Below, in pieces: positions 1 through 12,458 of a stretch of DNA of 64,000 bases (the stretch's first letter is position 1; each line of letters starts with the position of its first letter). Below the pieces are notes generated by a model. The model saw nothing but the letters and a program-made list of their open reading frames with translations, did no database searches and was not told the DNA's origin. The DNA is from Artemisia argyi (lineage: Eukaryota > Streptophyta > Magnoliopsida > Asterales > Asteraceae), in the NCBI GenBank assembly GCA_030686995.1, contig CM060702.1, positions 69,097,440 through 69,161,439 on the forward strand, read 5' to 3'. A program made the translations under genes and the position numbers.

Positions 1-204
1 TATACACAAGGAACCCTAAACCGTGTGTTCCTTTTATACATAATCGTGTGTTCCTTTTATACACAAGGAACCCTAAACCGTTTCCCAAGAAACGTATATT
101 CTAAAACTTCTAAAAGATATGCATTATCACTTCCTAAATAAACTCATGCATATCCAAACTATAATACATAAAATACGGAAATACTATATCCGCATAAACT
201 AATA
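1..204. repeat. Short tandem repeats in non-coding flank of the copia pol remnant
   Basis: A unit of about 57 bp containing 'acacaaggaaccctaaaccg' occurs at about 1-24 and 58-81, and the linked motif 'gtgtgttccttttatac' also occurs twice. Nothing here codes for the gag or protease expected upstream of integrase. The copia element is therefore truncated or rearranged at about 200-300. From 221 to 292 there are five 'cagcag' triplet pairs spaced 15-20 bp apart. Confidence 0.5.
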
Positions 205-3034
205 ATGCTGAAACTAGTCTTCAGCAGATACACTGCTTCAGCAGGAACCAACACTTCAGCAGTAACCTTCAGCAGAAACACTCAGCAGAATTCTTACTTA
301 ACCGAATTCCCAACAATAACCATAGCCAAAGGTGTCCTTAAGAACAATGTATATGTCATGAAGATGGATCCAACATCTAGAGACAAACTTTGTCTTACCT
401 CATTAGATGAATCTTCAACTTTATGGCATAGACGTTTAGGACACGCTAACATGACTCCTCCAAAGACTTAGTTCGAAACCTACCTAAGTTGAAATACGAC
501 CAACACTTTTGTGATGCTTGCAAAGTCGGTAAACAAGTCCATAGTAGCCATAAGGCTAAAAACTTGGTTTCTACATCTAGGTGTCTAGAACTTTTGCATA
601 TGGATTTATTTGGTCAATCCGCTATACAAAGTTTTGGAGGTAACTTCTACACTTTGGTTATAGTTGATGATTACTCAAGATATACTTGGACAAATTTTTT
701 GAAAAGTAAAAATGAAGCTTTTGATAAATTTGAGATTCTAAGTAAGAAATTCAAAATCAAGTAGGATCTAATATTGTGTCTATTAGAACGGATCACGGTC
801 GTAAATTTGATAACGAATTTCAATTTGGAAACTTTTGTGATATTAATGGTATAACTCATAACTTTTCGGCTCCACGTACTCCTCAATCTAATGGTGTAGT
901 AGAACGTAAAATCCGGACATTGCAAGAGATGAGTAGAACAATGCTTAATGAACAAAACATTCCACAAAAGTTTTGGTGTAATGCCGTTGACACATCAACA
1001 TACATTTTAAATCGAGTATTAATTAGACCATTTTTGAATAAAACCCCTTATGAACTATATAAAGGTAAAAAGCCTACATTAGGATACTTTAGAGTGTTTG
1101 GAAGTAAATGTTTCATTCTTAATACCAAGGATTATCTCACCAAATTTGACCCAAGGTCTTATGAAGGTGTATTTCTTGGATATTCACAAAATAGTAAAGC
1201 GTACATTGTTTTGAACAAAGAAACCTTAAGAGTCGAGGAATCGTTGAAACTAACATTTGACGAGAGTCCACCTCCCTCTAAGACATCACCTTTGGTAGAT
1301 GATGACTTAGTTGAAAGCCAAGCAATAGAAAATCAAGAAATTTTAAGTGATGGCAAGGAAGATGAACTATTAAACAAAGAACTTGTCAATGTCAAAGAAT
1401 CTAAAAGTCATCCATTAGATGGTGTCATTGGCAACATTAATGAAAGAACACTAAGATCAAAAGTTCAAAATGAAAGCAACTACTTTTGTTTCGTGTCAAC
1501 CATTGAACCTAAAAATATTAATGAAGCCATTAAAGATGAGTCTTGGGTAATTGCAATGCAAGAAGAGTTAAACCAATTTGTTAGGAATGATGTATGGACA
1601 TTAGTTCCTCAACCAAAGAGTCAAACTATAATTGGAACAAAATGGGTATTTCGTAATAAAATGGATGAAAATGGAATTGTGTCTAGAAACAAAGCTAGGC
1701 TAGTTGCACAAGGCTATAACCAACAAGAAGGCATTGACTACGATGAAACTTTTGCTCCGGTTGCTAGGCTCGAGTCAATTAGAATCTTACTTGCATATGC
1801 ATGTGCACATAATTTTAAACTCTTTCAAATGGACGTCAAAAGTGCATTTCTAAACGGAGTCATAAATGAAGAAGTGTATGTTGCTCAACCACCGGGCTTC
1901 ATCGATTTTAAAAAACCAAATCATGTTTATAAACTTAAAAAGGCTCTTTACGGACTTAAGCAAGCTCCAAAAGCATGGTATGATCGACTTAAAACCTTCC
2001 TAGTTGACCATAAGTATACCATGGGCTTAGTTGATAATACTCTCTTCACTAAGAAGAAAGATTCACATATTATCATAGTCCAAATCTATGTTGATGACAT
2101 TATATTCGGATCAACTTGTCAAGAATTATGTGTGGATTTCTCAAAAATCATGCATGACGAGTTTGAAATGAGTATGATGGGAGAACTTAACTTTTTCTTA
2201 GGACTCTAAATTAAACAACCTGAAGATGGTATCTTCTTTAACCAATCTAAATATATTAAGGACATGCTTAAGAAATTTGGATTAGAATATTCGAAACCTA
2301 TCAAAACTCCCATGTCCACGGAAACTAAACTCACCAAGGATGAGGAAAGTGAATCCATAGATAGCACTAAATATAGAGGTATGATTGGTAGTCTACTTTA
2401 CCTAACGGCTAGTAGACCCGACATTATGTTTAGGGTTTGTCTATGTGCTCGTTTTCAAGAAGATCCTAAGACTACCCATCTCGAAGCCGTTAAAAGGATT
2501 TTTAGGTATATTAAGGGCACTACACATTTAGGTTTATGGTATCCCAAAGGAACGGGAATAGACACCATAGTGTATGCCGACTCGGATCATGCCGATGACT
2601 ATGTCGATAGAAAAAGTACAAGTGGTATTTGTACTTTTGTTGGACATTGTCTCACCTCATGGTTCTCTAAGAAGCAAACGGCTCTTGCTATCTCAACAAC
2701 GGAAGCCGAGTACGTTTCGGCCGGAAAGGCATGTCAACAAGCTCTTTGGATGAAGCAAGCTCTTGTCGACTATGGAATTCAACTCAACGACATCACAATT
2801 CTTTGTGACAACAAAGGTGCCATTGATCTTAGCAAAAACCCGGTTCAACATGCTCGTACCAAACATATTGAAATCCGTCATCATTTCCTTCGTGACAACG
2901 TTCAAAAAGGAAATATCTCAATTGAGAAAGTTTCTTCCGAACACAACATAGCCGACATTCTCACAAAACCCCTTAAACGTGAACCTTTTAACCTTCTTAG
3001 GCTAGGCTTAGGACTCATGGAACCTACATTATAG
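205..3034 (+). pseudogene. copia pol remnant: GAG-pre-integrase, integrase, reverse transcriptase, RNase H
   Basis: Four reading segments make up one broken polyprotein. At 205-471 is the GAG-pre-integrase motif LWHRRLGHANM. At about 462-764 is the integrase zinc finger and first catalytic Asp (DLFG), followed in another frame by RTDHG and NGVVERK, completing the D,D,E triad. The RT begins near 1530 ([11 protein letters not shown]) and carries the YVDDIIFGS catalytic box near 2090. RNase H carries YADSDHA and ends near 2990 with HNIADILTKPL. Breaks: a frameshift near 455-465, a one-base deletion near 760, and a nonsense TAA at 2207-2209 in otherwise continuous frame (the position is normally Gln in this family). 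No functional product is expected. The family assignment is secure from the RT and RNase H motifs. Confidence 0.9.
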
Positions 3035-3868
3035 TTCTGGACATTAGACAAAATCACAAAAATCAAAACAAATCCATACTATTTTTTCTCAGCAGGGTCG
3101 GCGGAACCTTCAAACATAACGGACGGAACCCATTCCAGGGGTCCGCCGTATCTGCCGACCTGCAGAATCAATATCTTTGTTTATATTAAACCAAACACCC
3201 ATTATCTCATACCACCACTTCCAAACTGTTACTATTCACTTTACCATTCATCCATACCTACGAATTCTTGGTCTTCCTTTCTCTAACATTGCTAATCAAT
3301 CATCATTGTAAGTATTCTAAACTTGATTACAATCCTGATCTGAGTCTAGGAATTCTATTTTTGCACAAAAACAAAAACTTGGGGTTAAGCATTAACTTGA
3401 GAAACTCATGCATAAAATTAGGTGTTTAACAAAACTAATCATGTTCCTCATAGTTAGGAATTGCATTCTTAATTAGTATAAACATGTTTGCTAAAACACC
3501 CCATGTCAAATCCTTCCAAAAATTTCTCACAAGTAGGACAATATTTTTTCGTCTCACATTGAGAATACAAAATCAAAACGTTATGTTTAAAACATCACTT
3601 GCATAATGTCTCTTGAATGCTAAAGGGAATACATAACCAATATGTATTTTCGGGTACATTCAAACGAAGCTACATTGAACTAGGAGCGTTTGGGTTATCT
3701 TTTGTTTTATAACAAAACTTGCATTATAAAACATTTTTGAAGCATCAAAATGAGTCAAGATAACCGCACCTCCACATTGTTTTCATATAGGCACACACTA
3801 GAACTTCCACATTATAATAGTAGTTTACTTAAACTAAAATGTGAAATTTTATTGTTCTAGGAATCATC
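3035..3868 (+). other. Non-coding spacer of the copia element with paired CG-rich motif
   Basis: No gene is visible. At 3093-3166 there is a cluster with two 'ggaacc' cores exactly 22 bp apart (3103-3108 and 3125-3130), then the reverse-oriented 'gtccgccgtat' and a CTGCAG. Similar clusters recur at 5341-5480 and 7801-7870. The rest is AT-rich. Confidence 0.5.
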
Positions 3869-4979
3869 ATGCCTCCTCTAACCCACTACGACCACAAGGA
3901 CACCATTAAGTACCTACCAAAACACCACAAAACCAAAGGCCTTACCCCAAACCAAGTCAACATTTTGAAAGCCTTAGAAAAACACTATGTCCATGAGGGT
4001 AGAACCATTGACCCGTCTTTCCTAGAAGGCACAAAACCTTTACGCCGAATTTGCCACAATCAACTTTGAGTGTCTTTTGAATATCGACGAGCCTATTTGT
4101 CCTAGATTCATTCTAGAGTTCTATGCATCCGCCGTCCTCTCCACGGATGATTATGGTCACATGTCTATCAACTTTAGGACTAGTGGTCATCAATACTCCT
4201 TCACTCTTGAGGAGTTTGCTCAAATCATAGGTGTCCCAAACCAAGGTACTTGCATCTACTCCGACTTGCACTCCCTCTCAACTCTTGACAACCTCCATGA
4301 CCGCATCCATCCTTATGACACTCCTCTTGTGTCAAAAGATGTACTTCGTGACCACCTCTTTGTTAGGACCACCAACACTAGGAGAACCCGTTCGGGAAAT
4401 GAGGTCGATAAGGACCCATATGGAATGGAAATGAATGAACTTAAGCCCCAATTCAAGAAATGGGAGGAAGTCCTTAGAGCCAATGTCATTAGCACAATAG
4501 AAAACCATGATCATATCAACCTTTGCCTTTGCTACATGCTCTACTCCTTGTCCGTTAGGCAACCCTTCAACCTTGCCTACTACATGGCCAAGAGAATGGC
4601 CGACATTCCCGTGCATTGCACAACGGCTATGCCGTATGGAATGCTCTTGACCCGTCTCTTTAGGTTCATCTCACCCATTCCACCAACTCCAAATGGTCTT
4701 CGTCTTGACTACTCTCTCATTCCACACACCTTTATTCCACTTAGTGATAAGAGAGTCTACAAAGCCCAAGGAAAACGTCCTCATCCTCCCACCTCATCAT
4801 CGTCTTCCTCAATGAGTGAAGATGACAATTTGCCAAACTCTAGGCTCCCACCTCTCGAATACCTATCCCAACTTCCGGATATTCCAAACGAGTCGGCGGA
4901 GTTCAAGCAAACAAAGGGGATGTTTAAGAATCTTGGAAGGTTCCTTGGAAAGCTCAAGAACAAGATTGACCGTCAATGA
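3869..4979 (+). pseudogene. First extra ORF downstream of copia pol, frameshifted
   Basis: Two open segments (3869-4069 and 4077-4979) belong to one protein. The frame changes by one base near 4040, where the second frame already reads sense before its first start. The long segment (about 300 residues) contains FTLEEFAQIIGVP, a pattern seen in plant retroelement-associated proteins annotated as 'putative plant transposon protein' or Athila ORF1-like. Sireviruses often carry such an extra, sometimes env-like, ORF, but I see no signal peptide or transmembrane stretch here. The C-terminal 70 residues are serine-rich, then basic (GMFKNLGRFLGKLKNK). Function unknown. Confidence 0.6.
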
Positions 4980-5977
4980 GAGCGGGTGTGTATGAGTGTT
5001 TGGCACTAGGTGCTATTTGAACTAATTTGGTTGTCTAAACAATGTTTGTGATGTACTTGTAGGTTGGTACAATGTTTGATACTATTTGGAACATGTTTTA
5101 TCTAACTTTGATGCAAGAAGACAACTTTTGGCAAGTTGTCAAATTTTCATGTTTATGTTATTTTCACTAAGTATAGTGAAATTCTCGACCTCAAGGTCAA
5201 AATCATATGATATATGTGTTTACGTGTCTATTTTTTGCATTGCCTAACCAGAAATGCATTATCTTTTTGATTTTAGGAGTTTTCGAAAATTTTGAAAATC
5301 GTCTCGCGGGTCAAAATCGTGGACTGCCACTTTTTTCAGCACTGGCGGATCCGGCGGTACCCAAAATTGGGTTCCGCCAGTGTATTTTCTGGGAATCCCA
5401 GAATTGGCCCAACAGACCAGACGGTACCCTCAACTGGGTTCTGCCTGTGTATTCTGAGGGTTCCGCCAGCTGCCTGCAGAATTTTTGATTTTGTTTTCAA
5501 CATTTGAACATCCAAACACCAAAATCCAATCCTTTTAGATAGAAACTCATTTCCTGCAATATGTTTAGCACAATAGGGTACTTCTCATTCCTTATAACTC
5601 AACCAAAACCATTTCCCGCCAAAATTCAAAAATAGCCATAACCACCCCAAGGACCCTTCACACATAAAGGAAGGAACCCTTCTAAAGGATCCTTGAAATC
5701 CCTGAGATTTATACTTCAACAAATTTACTAAAACCACTAAGCATTTAGTGCAAACCTTGTCTTCTCACTTCACCATTTTCATTGGATTGACTTCCATGAT
5801 ATGACAACCCACAATTAGTTTTCCAAATCATTAGGAACCTCCATTTTTGTATGGACTAACATCAAATCCAAACACTCCTTTCCACAATCCTTCAACACTA
5901 TAAATTAAGCCATCCTAAACACTATCAAATCACACCTTCTTCATCACAATTTCTGAACTTCTAAACCATTTTTCACC
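4980..5977 (+). other. Non-coding spacer of the copia element with CG-rich repeat cluster
   Basis: No credible gene. At 5341-5480 the block contains ggcggatcc, ggcggtaccc, gggttccgcc, a degenerate gggttctgcc at 5436 and gggttccgcc at 5458. The last two are 22 bp apart and are followed by CTGCAG. ORFs of 60-90 codons across this block are explained by its GC content, not by coding. Confidence 0.5.
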
Positions 5978-6874
5978 ATGACTAAGTCAACAATCACCTC
6001 TCAACCATCACGACCCATCCGGAAAACCGCCCGGATAAGTGTTAAACCACTATGGTCTAATCAACCCATCAACCTAAGCTCCTCATCTTCGAATGAATTC
6101 ACCTCACCTATAAAAAATGAACACTTTTTGAACCTTGCATCTCCATCACCATCACCCAATGAACCCAATGAGCTCACTCCACCACCTACTAAGTCACCCA
6201 TTGACCCAACTCCACCAAGTGCTCCAACCCAACCATCCAAAACTCCATCACCATCACCATTACCCAAAATTGAACCTATGGAGTTATTTGGGTCTCCTCC
6301 CACATCACCACACCCTTTTGTCCAAGATCTAAATGATCTTCCACCAAGACCTACACAACCACCACCTTTTGCAAATGAATCACCAAGGTCAATTCTAGAC
6401 TAAAATGAGCATTTTAACCACACCCAACCACCACAACAAGTGTACCATCAACCCAAACCATTGTTGTTTCACCCTATCTACCATGACATCCATGGTCCTC
6501 TTTATGGAGAACCAAACTTTGAAAACCATGATCACCCAACTCCACCACATTCTCAAGCCCAAACCTTTGAGTCTTTCTTCCCCTCTTATGAGGAAATCCA
6601 AAGCATGGTTGAGAACCAAATGGAATTTCAAACCACCTTGCTTGACTCAATTCCAAATCCATCCTTCACCCAAGAACCAAAAGCCAACCAACCCTCAAAC
6701 CAAGAAACCCAAACCAACCCATTTCCACCCATTCATCCCCATGTTTGCTCAAATTGTGAGCAAATGGGTGCAAGCATCAAAACGTTGCTTCACCAATTCC
6801 AAGATGAAACCCGGTTTGCATTCCAATACGTCATAGAACGTTTGGATGCTCTTTCCCACCCAAACAAATCCTAG
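5978..6874 (+). pseudogene. Second extra ORF of the copia element: proline-rich protein with one nonsense codon
   Basis: One frame is open from ATG 5978 to the stop at 6872-6874, apart from a TAA at 6401-6403. The reading continues sensibly after it. The N-terminal half (about 140 residues) is very rich in Pro and Ser and is presumably disordered. The C-terminal half includes a short Cys pair (CSNC) and a helical tail (LLHQFQDETRFAFQYVIERL). I do not recognise the family. Its position between pol and the polypurine tracts makes it an element-borne accessory gene. Confidence 0.5.
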
Positions 6875-7419
6875 ACAACCTTTGGAGGCCATTTGCCCCA
6901 TTTAGGAAATAAGGATTTTACTTTTTCTTTTTCTTGGTTATTTTTTTAGTTTTTGTTTAGAAGTAGAAGAATACTTAACATTTCTTGTCTTTTGACTTTT
7001 CAAAGTCAAAATTTTACTTGGAATGCTATTTCTTTCTTCTTACTTTCGTGCATTGTTGGTTGATCATTTTTGTGTTGTCATTTTGGTTGCAATGTGTGTG
7101 GTAACTACAAGCTTGACTATATATATATAACCAACTAACCATTTTTTTTGTAGGATCAAAATCCATGTTTCCCATCTTTGCACTCCTTTTAGGGAGAGTA
7201 ACAAGCAAGGGGGAGCAAGTGCTTTTTCCGCTTCGCTACTCTACTTTTTGTTTCGACAAAAAGGGGGAGAAATATATTAAACCTTCAAAACCTAATATGA
7301 TTTTCATCACTTAAATAAAACAAGTTTAATATAATTTTTTTTTAAGTCTTAAACACCAAGATTTTGTGAGTTACTTAAAAACAAAGTTTATGTTTTGTCA
7401 TCAACAAAAAGGGGGAGAT
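6875..7419 (+). promoter_or_regulatory. 3' non-coding region with three polypurine tracts
   Basis: Three G-rich purine runs precede the 3' LTR: aagggggag at 7207-7215, aaaaagggggaga at 7258-7270 and aaaaagggggaga at 7406-7418. The last abuts the LTR start (TGTTAATAC at 7420) and is the likely plus-strand primer. Repeated polypurine tracts are a known Sirevirus trait. No gene is seen in this stretch. Confidence 0.8.
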
Positions 7420-8428
7420 TGTTAATACAAATATCGCCTAAGAACGTTATTTATATTTTACGATCTTCGCTAAGTTTTGTTAACAACAAAATATAAACTT
7501 TAGTTTCTAAGTAAAACATAATCTTAGTTTTAAAGACTTGCATAAACTAGACTTTTGCTACATTTCATATTTCATAAAACACAACACTTTTTATTTCTTA
7601 AAATAGAATTGTCACATCACATTTATGGCAAGTTTTGTCAATATACATTTATGGAAAGAAATGTGTTTGACTTACTAAGTGGTTGCTTGCAAGTTTAGTG
7701 TTTGACTTGATATTATGAGATGTGACATTGTTTGGTTTGCAAGGTGTAATGAGATGTGACTTTGTTTGGTTTGCAAGATTTATTGCAAAACCAACTGCAA
7801 GCCCGGCGGAACCCTGGGGGTACACGGGCAGAACCCATCTGAGGGTTCCGCCGTATCCACCAGGCCTGCAGAAGGCTTTGCTATAAATACCAAGCCACAA
7901 GTTGATTTTTGGCTTATCACTCTACATCATATTTTACACACACACATTCATTCTTTCATCTAACTCTTTAACATTACATATGTGAAGTTTCTTTTTGTAG
8001 CAAAGAGATTCACGAGCTCATTAAAAGTAACAAGTATTCAACACAACGTTGCAAGACTTGTTAGCTTAGCATTGTGTAGACTTGTGTAGTTTACACTTCG
8101 TTTGATTGTGTATTTTCAGTAGTGATAGGTTAGTATTTTAGTCCTCAAAATACAAAGTGTATTGGGAGTATTTGTACCCTTGTAAAAGAACTAACGGGAG
8201 TGGTTGTACCCTTGGTAAAGAACTCGACATCTAGCTTAGTGTCGATAAAAGTATAAGCGACGTGTAAGGTTTTCTCCGCCGGTGAAAGGAGCTTGTTGAC
8301 TAGTGAAAGAAACTCTCGAGTTGGATACTCGGGGCGTGGACGTAGGGCAAGGAAAAAGAGTCCTTGTAGCTGAACCACGATAAATACTCGTGTTGTGGTT
8401 TTATCGTTTCTTTCATTTACTTGCATGT
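7420..8428 (+). repeat. 3' LTR of the copia element, first part (continues at 18794-18907)
   Basis: The LTR starts TGTTAATAC after the polypurine tract. A TATA box (ctataaatac) lies at 7881-7890. Just upstream, at 7805-7852, sits the motif cluster ggcggaaccc, ggcagaaccc 22 bp later, then the inverted gggttccgcc. The LTR is interrupted at 8428 by the LARD-like element. The insertion duplicated catgt (8424-8428 and 18789-18793). The LTR resumes at 18794 and ends TTTTCACA at 18907. Confidence 0.85.
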
Positions 8429-11400
8429 TGATGAGTGCTCAAACACTCATCATTTTTTGTCAAATCTGAACTGCAAAACATACAAAAACACTCAGTAATG
8501 CATCAAAATACTAAAAATATTTCAAAATTTTGTTTTATATGTTTTAGATGCAAAATGAGCAAAAACAGATGAAAAACGTATAAAGTTTGCAAAATTGGCA
8601 GTTTCAGTCCCCCAACTTTCAAATTTTGGCAAAAATAGTCCCTGAGCACATATTTTAAAAGAAAAATCACCAAAGGTCCTTTTGAAATCATAAATTGTCA
8701 TATTTAGTCCTTTGGTGAAAAATCTCAAAAGTTTTGGAAATTACAAGTTTAGTCCCTGTACTTTCAGATTTTAGCAGTTTTGGACCCTGGGAGTTCAAAT
8801 TTGGAGAAAAAAGTCAAATATGGTCCTTGGGAATTCACATGTGTCACTTTTAATCCCTGGATAAAAATTTTGAGGAAATTACATGTTTGGTCCCTGGACT
8901 TTTCAAAAATGACAATTTTGGTCCCCGTGAATTTCAAAATGGAAAAATATCACTTTTGGTCCATGTATTAATGAAACTTGGCAGGAATGAACCTTATGAA
9001 TACTTTGGAAGATGGACAAAAATAGCCCGTGCACTTTTCAGGAAATACAAAATTGGTCCTTGTCATAACTACTTAACCAAATTGGACCCTTGTTGTTTAT
9101 TTTACCCAAATACCAAACCAAACCCAAACCTGATCCACATATACCCCAAGCCCAAACCCCAAAGGCCCAACTCCAAAATATAAAAAAAACCACCCCTGGT
9201 CGTTTGACCCAAGTCAAACCCACCATCCCTAACCTCACTTTCCCTCCTCCATTAACACCCTAATTACCAGGAATCCTCCATTCCCCCCTCCTCACCTTTT
9301 CCACAAAATACTCACCTTCCTCCACCCTTGTCCCCTATACCTCCACATACATCCAAAATTCCTTAATGGTTTCAAACCTGCTCAAATGAGATTTGGCGCC
9401 AAAAATGCCAAGTGTACGTTCATGATGAATTCAAGAAATCCAAAGGTCAAATATGGTGGGAAATGCTCAGGAACCAAGTGGTAACCCTAGAAATCACTAT
9501 ATAACAGAAAAGAAGGCCAGAAGAAGTAGTAGTAGTGTAGGGTAGAAATAATGTATTGTAGCTTCATCATTTAGTTAAAAATTTCAAGTTCTGTTGTAAT
9601 TTTTGATTAGAAATCCTTGTATTGAGTAGCTTTAGTGAATTAAAAACTTATGTTACCCTTTAATTTCAATATCTCAGTTTTCAAATTCTAATTTTGTGAT
9701 TTCAAGTAGGAAATTCCAACTTCCTGTTTAAGTATCACAGGTAGTGTTTGTTGGTTGTTTAAACTTGTTTTAGCTTATTCATAAGCTTTTTAGAAGTATT
9801 CAAAACATTTCAAACAGTTCTAGTGGGAAAAAAAATAAAAATAAAAATAAGAAAATAAAAAAAAAATAAAAAAAAAAAAGAAGAAGGAAGAAGGAGATGG
9901 TGAATGTTATGGTTTAGAAGTCTCAGGGAGACAGTAGGGAAATTGTGAGTGGTTCAATCTTTGTTTTGAGCACAAGTCTTTATTGTAAGTCTCCATTTTA
10001 ATTTTAAGCATAAATGTGCATACTTTGATTTTGGCAGTTGTATTAGTTTCTTGTTGCTGATTTATATTTACTTATGTTAATTCTTCATTAGTACAAGCTC
10101 CAACATGGTTTTCATGGCTTAAACTTTTGATTTGCTTCATAAAATTTCCATATCAGGCTCATATAGGGGTGTTTGGCTTAAACTGTCTCAGGGTAACCAA
10201 GGGTACCTTGGTTATGGTTCATTGTCATAATAACTTATACCAGGTTATTAGAGTCCAATCAAGTCATAAGATTTCAGTTTATGTCACTAAAAAGTCAAGA
10301 TGACCTCTTAAACCCCATTAGCTGTCATCTGTTGTGTTTTAGGCTCCCACATCCCATCAATTCCATTCATAATTGGTTAAAGTAGCTTTACTTAGTCTCA
10401 ATATAGCATAATATTACTTAATCAGTTCATTAGAAGTGATCAAAATCCACTTAAGTCAAATTAGTAGTTCATGTAAAAAGTCAAACTTGCATCCCTTTGC
10501 TGAAAAACCAAAAATTGTGGGAATTTATTAGAATTGTGTATTGTGTTTCAGGCCTTGCGATTTTCAGGTTTTGTTGTATCCCAGCTAGTCTTCAAGTTCC
10601 CACAATCCTTTCATTTTTGCTATTTTTCTGTGGGCCCCACCATCACCCCAAAGTAACCAGCAGGGGAGGGAATTCCCCTGCTGCAGCAGATAACTACTCC
10701 ACCACCACCACTTTGGTGGTGGTTTCTGGCCACCACAGTGGTCCCACAAGTCCCATCTTTGTTCCTTTCAACTCCCCTCCTACCCCTCTTCAAGCTTTGA
10801 CCAATAGTTTGACCTTAGGCATTGTGGACCCCACTTGGAATTGCCCCTATACATTGTCCCATTTTCAGTGTTCAACTAAGTGATATAAGTGCTTAATTGT
10901 GCTTATTTGCTGATTCTGTGGACCCCTTTGGCTTTTTCCAGCTTATACATGTCCAAACAAGTTAAATGAACCAGAATCACCCATAGTGGGTCCCACTTAA
11001 GCTCATTTGAGCTTATTTCCTCATTTGGTCAACTAAAGTCAACTGTAGTGCTAATAAGCATCCACAGTGCTTATTTTTAAGTTACAAAAAAGTTGTTTTT
11101 ACAAAAGTTAGTTGTTTTTAGTATTAAAATAGTTTTGCAAAAGAAAAATCTAGAAAAAACAATTTAATAATAAGTGATAGTTTCTATTTAATGTAATTTA
11201 AATTTTTAATTTTCATTTTTAGATTTTTATTAAGTACTTGGCATTTTTATATTTTTATTAATTACCTTTTATATTAAATTAATTTTAATAAATTTCTCAG
11301 ATTTTAATTTTGTCATTTAGTATTTATTAGATTTAATATTAGTTTAATTAATAATTAATCAATAATTAAGTTTTAAATAGCATAATTGATTTTTATAAAG

Positions 11401-12155
11401 TGAGAGCTAGTTTTTATATTTTTCCTAGCTTTTATATAATGTAAACTAATTTTAGGAATTTTCTTATAATTTTACTGTTCATTTTCTATTTTTAATAATT
11501 TAAAATAGTTTAATTAGGTAATTAATAAATAATTAGTAATTAATTAATATAAAAATCACAAAAAGACAAAAATACATATTTTTAGTTTTAAAACTTGTTT
11601 TTAGTTATTTTATAATTTTATAAAATTATTTTTCATTTTTTTTAGTATTTAAGTAATATTATATTGTATTTAAGTTATTTAAATATTAATAATAAGTATT
11701 AAATAGTATTTAGTTAATATTAAATAATTAATTAGTGTAAAAATTAATTTTCTTTTGCTAAAAATTTTCTTTTATCATTTAGTTTGTAAAAAAGTCATTT
11801 TCACCCCATGTGGGTTTTCAGATTTCAGTTTTCACGTTTTATTATGTACGTTTACGTTATTTAAAACGTGAACGTACGCGTTTTTAGGTTTTAAACATTT
11901 CTGGTTTTTCTAACTTTCTAGTATTGTTCATATAGCTTATTTAAGCTATTTCCTTGTAGATTCAGTAGTGTAATCAATCTCAAACCCTTTCCATCCAAAT
12001 TCACCCGATCACAAACCCATTTTAATACCATCCACACCTCGTCGGGACATAACGACCCGGGGAAACCCTATATTCCATGGAGCATTGAGCCTAAGGAGTT
12101 TGACCTTGTTGACCACATCCGTGGTCGATTCAGGTTGACTGTTTAGCATCAATCA
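8429..12155 (+). repeat. E1 left (5') LTR
   Basis: 3,727 bp. It opens with a perfect hairpin, TGATGAGTG-ctcaaa-CACTCATCA. From 8600 to 9090 it holds degenerate tandem copies of a 40-50 bp unit built on 'ttggtccctg.actttt'. A TATA box (ctatataac) at 9497-9505 puts U3 at about 1.1 kb and R-U5 at about 2.6 kb. An A-rich run lies at 9830-9880 and a very AT-rich stretch at 11080-11760. The 128-codon ORF at 10497 is repeated in the right LTR but shows no protein family, so I do not call it a gene. Confidence 0.9.
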
Positions 12156-12160
12156 AAATT

Positions 12161-12178
12161 TGGCGCCGCTGCCGGGGA
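12161..12178 (+). promoter_or_regulatory. E1 primer-binding site (tRNA-Asp-like)
   Basis: tggcgccgctgccgggga lies five bases after the LTR end and matches, with little change, the complement of a plant tRNA-Asp 3' end. This primer is common in the Athila/Tat branch of Ty3/gypsy. The same sequence with slight changes follows the LTRs of E3, E4 and E5. Confidence 0.8.
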
Positions 12179-12458
12179 GGTTATGCGCGTTTTTCTAAAA
12201 ACGGTTTTCTGATTAGTGATTTTGGAATTCACTTCTTTGTAAATTTACCATCATTTGTTCATATTTTCTTATTATAAAAACAAAACTGTTCCCGAAAACA
12301 TTTTAAATCAGTTTTCAACGAACACAAAAAAAAACACAAAAACATTTTCTTTATCATTTGTACAAAATGTCTTTCCAAAAACCCAAAAATATTCACCTTT
12401 ACCCTCTCACCCTTTTGATTCTTCATTCCTTACCCTCTCAAACCTTTTGATTCTTTCT

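Noticed and set aside
6061..6662. Minus-strand ORFs opposite the proline-rich ORF
   Set aside because: They are shadows of a Pro/Ser-rich, low-complexity coding strand.
10497..10883. 128-codon ORF in the E1 left LTR, repeated at 17132-17518 in the right LTR
   Set aside because: Its conservation is explained by the LTRs being recent duplicates. No family, no start context and low-complexity parts.
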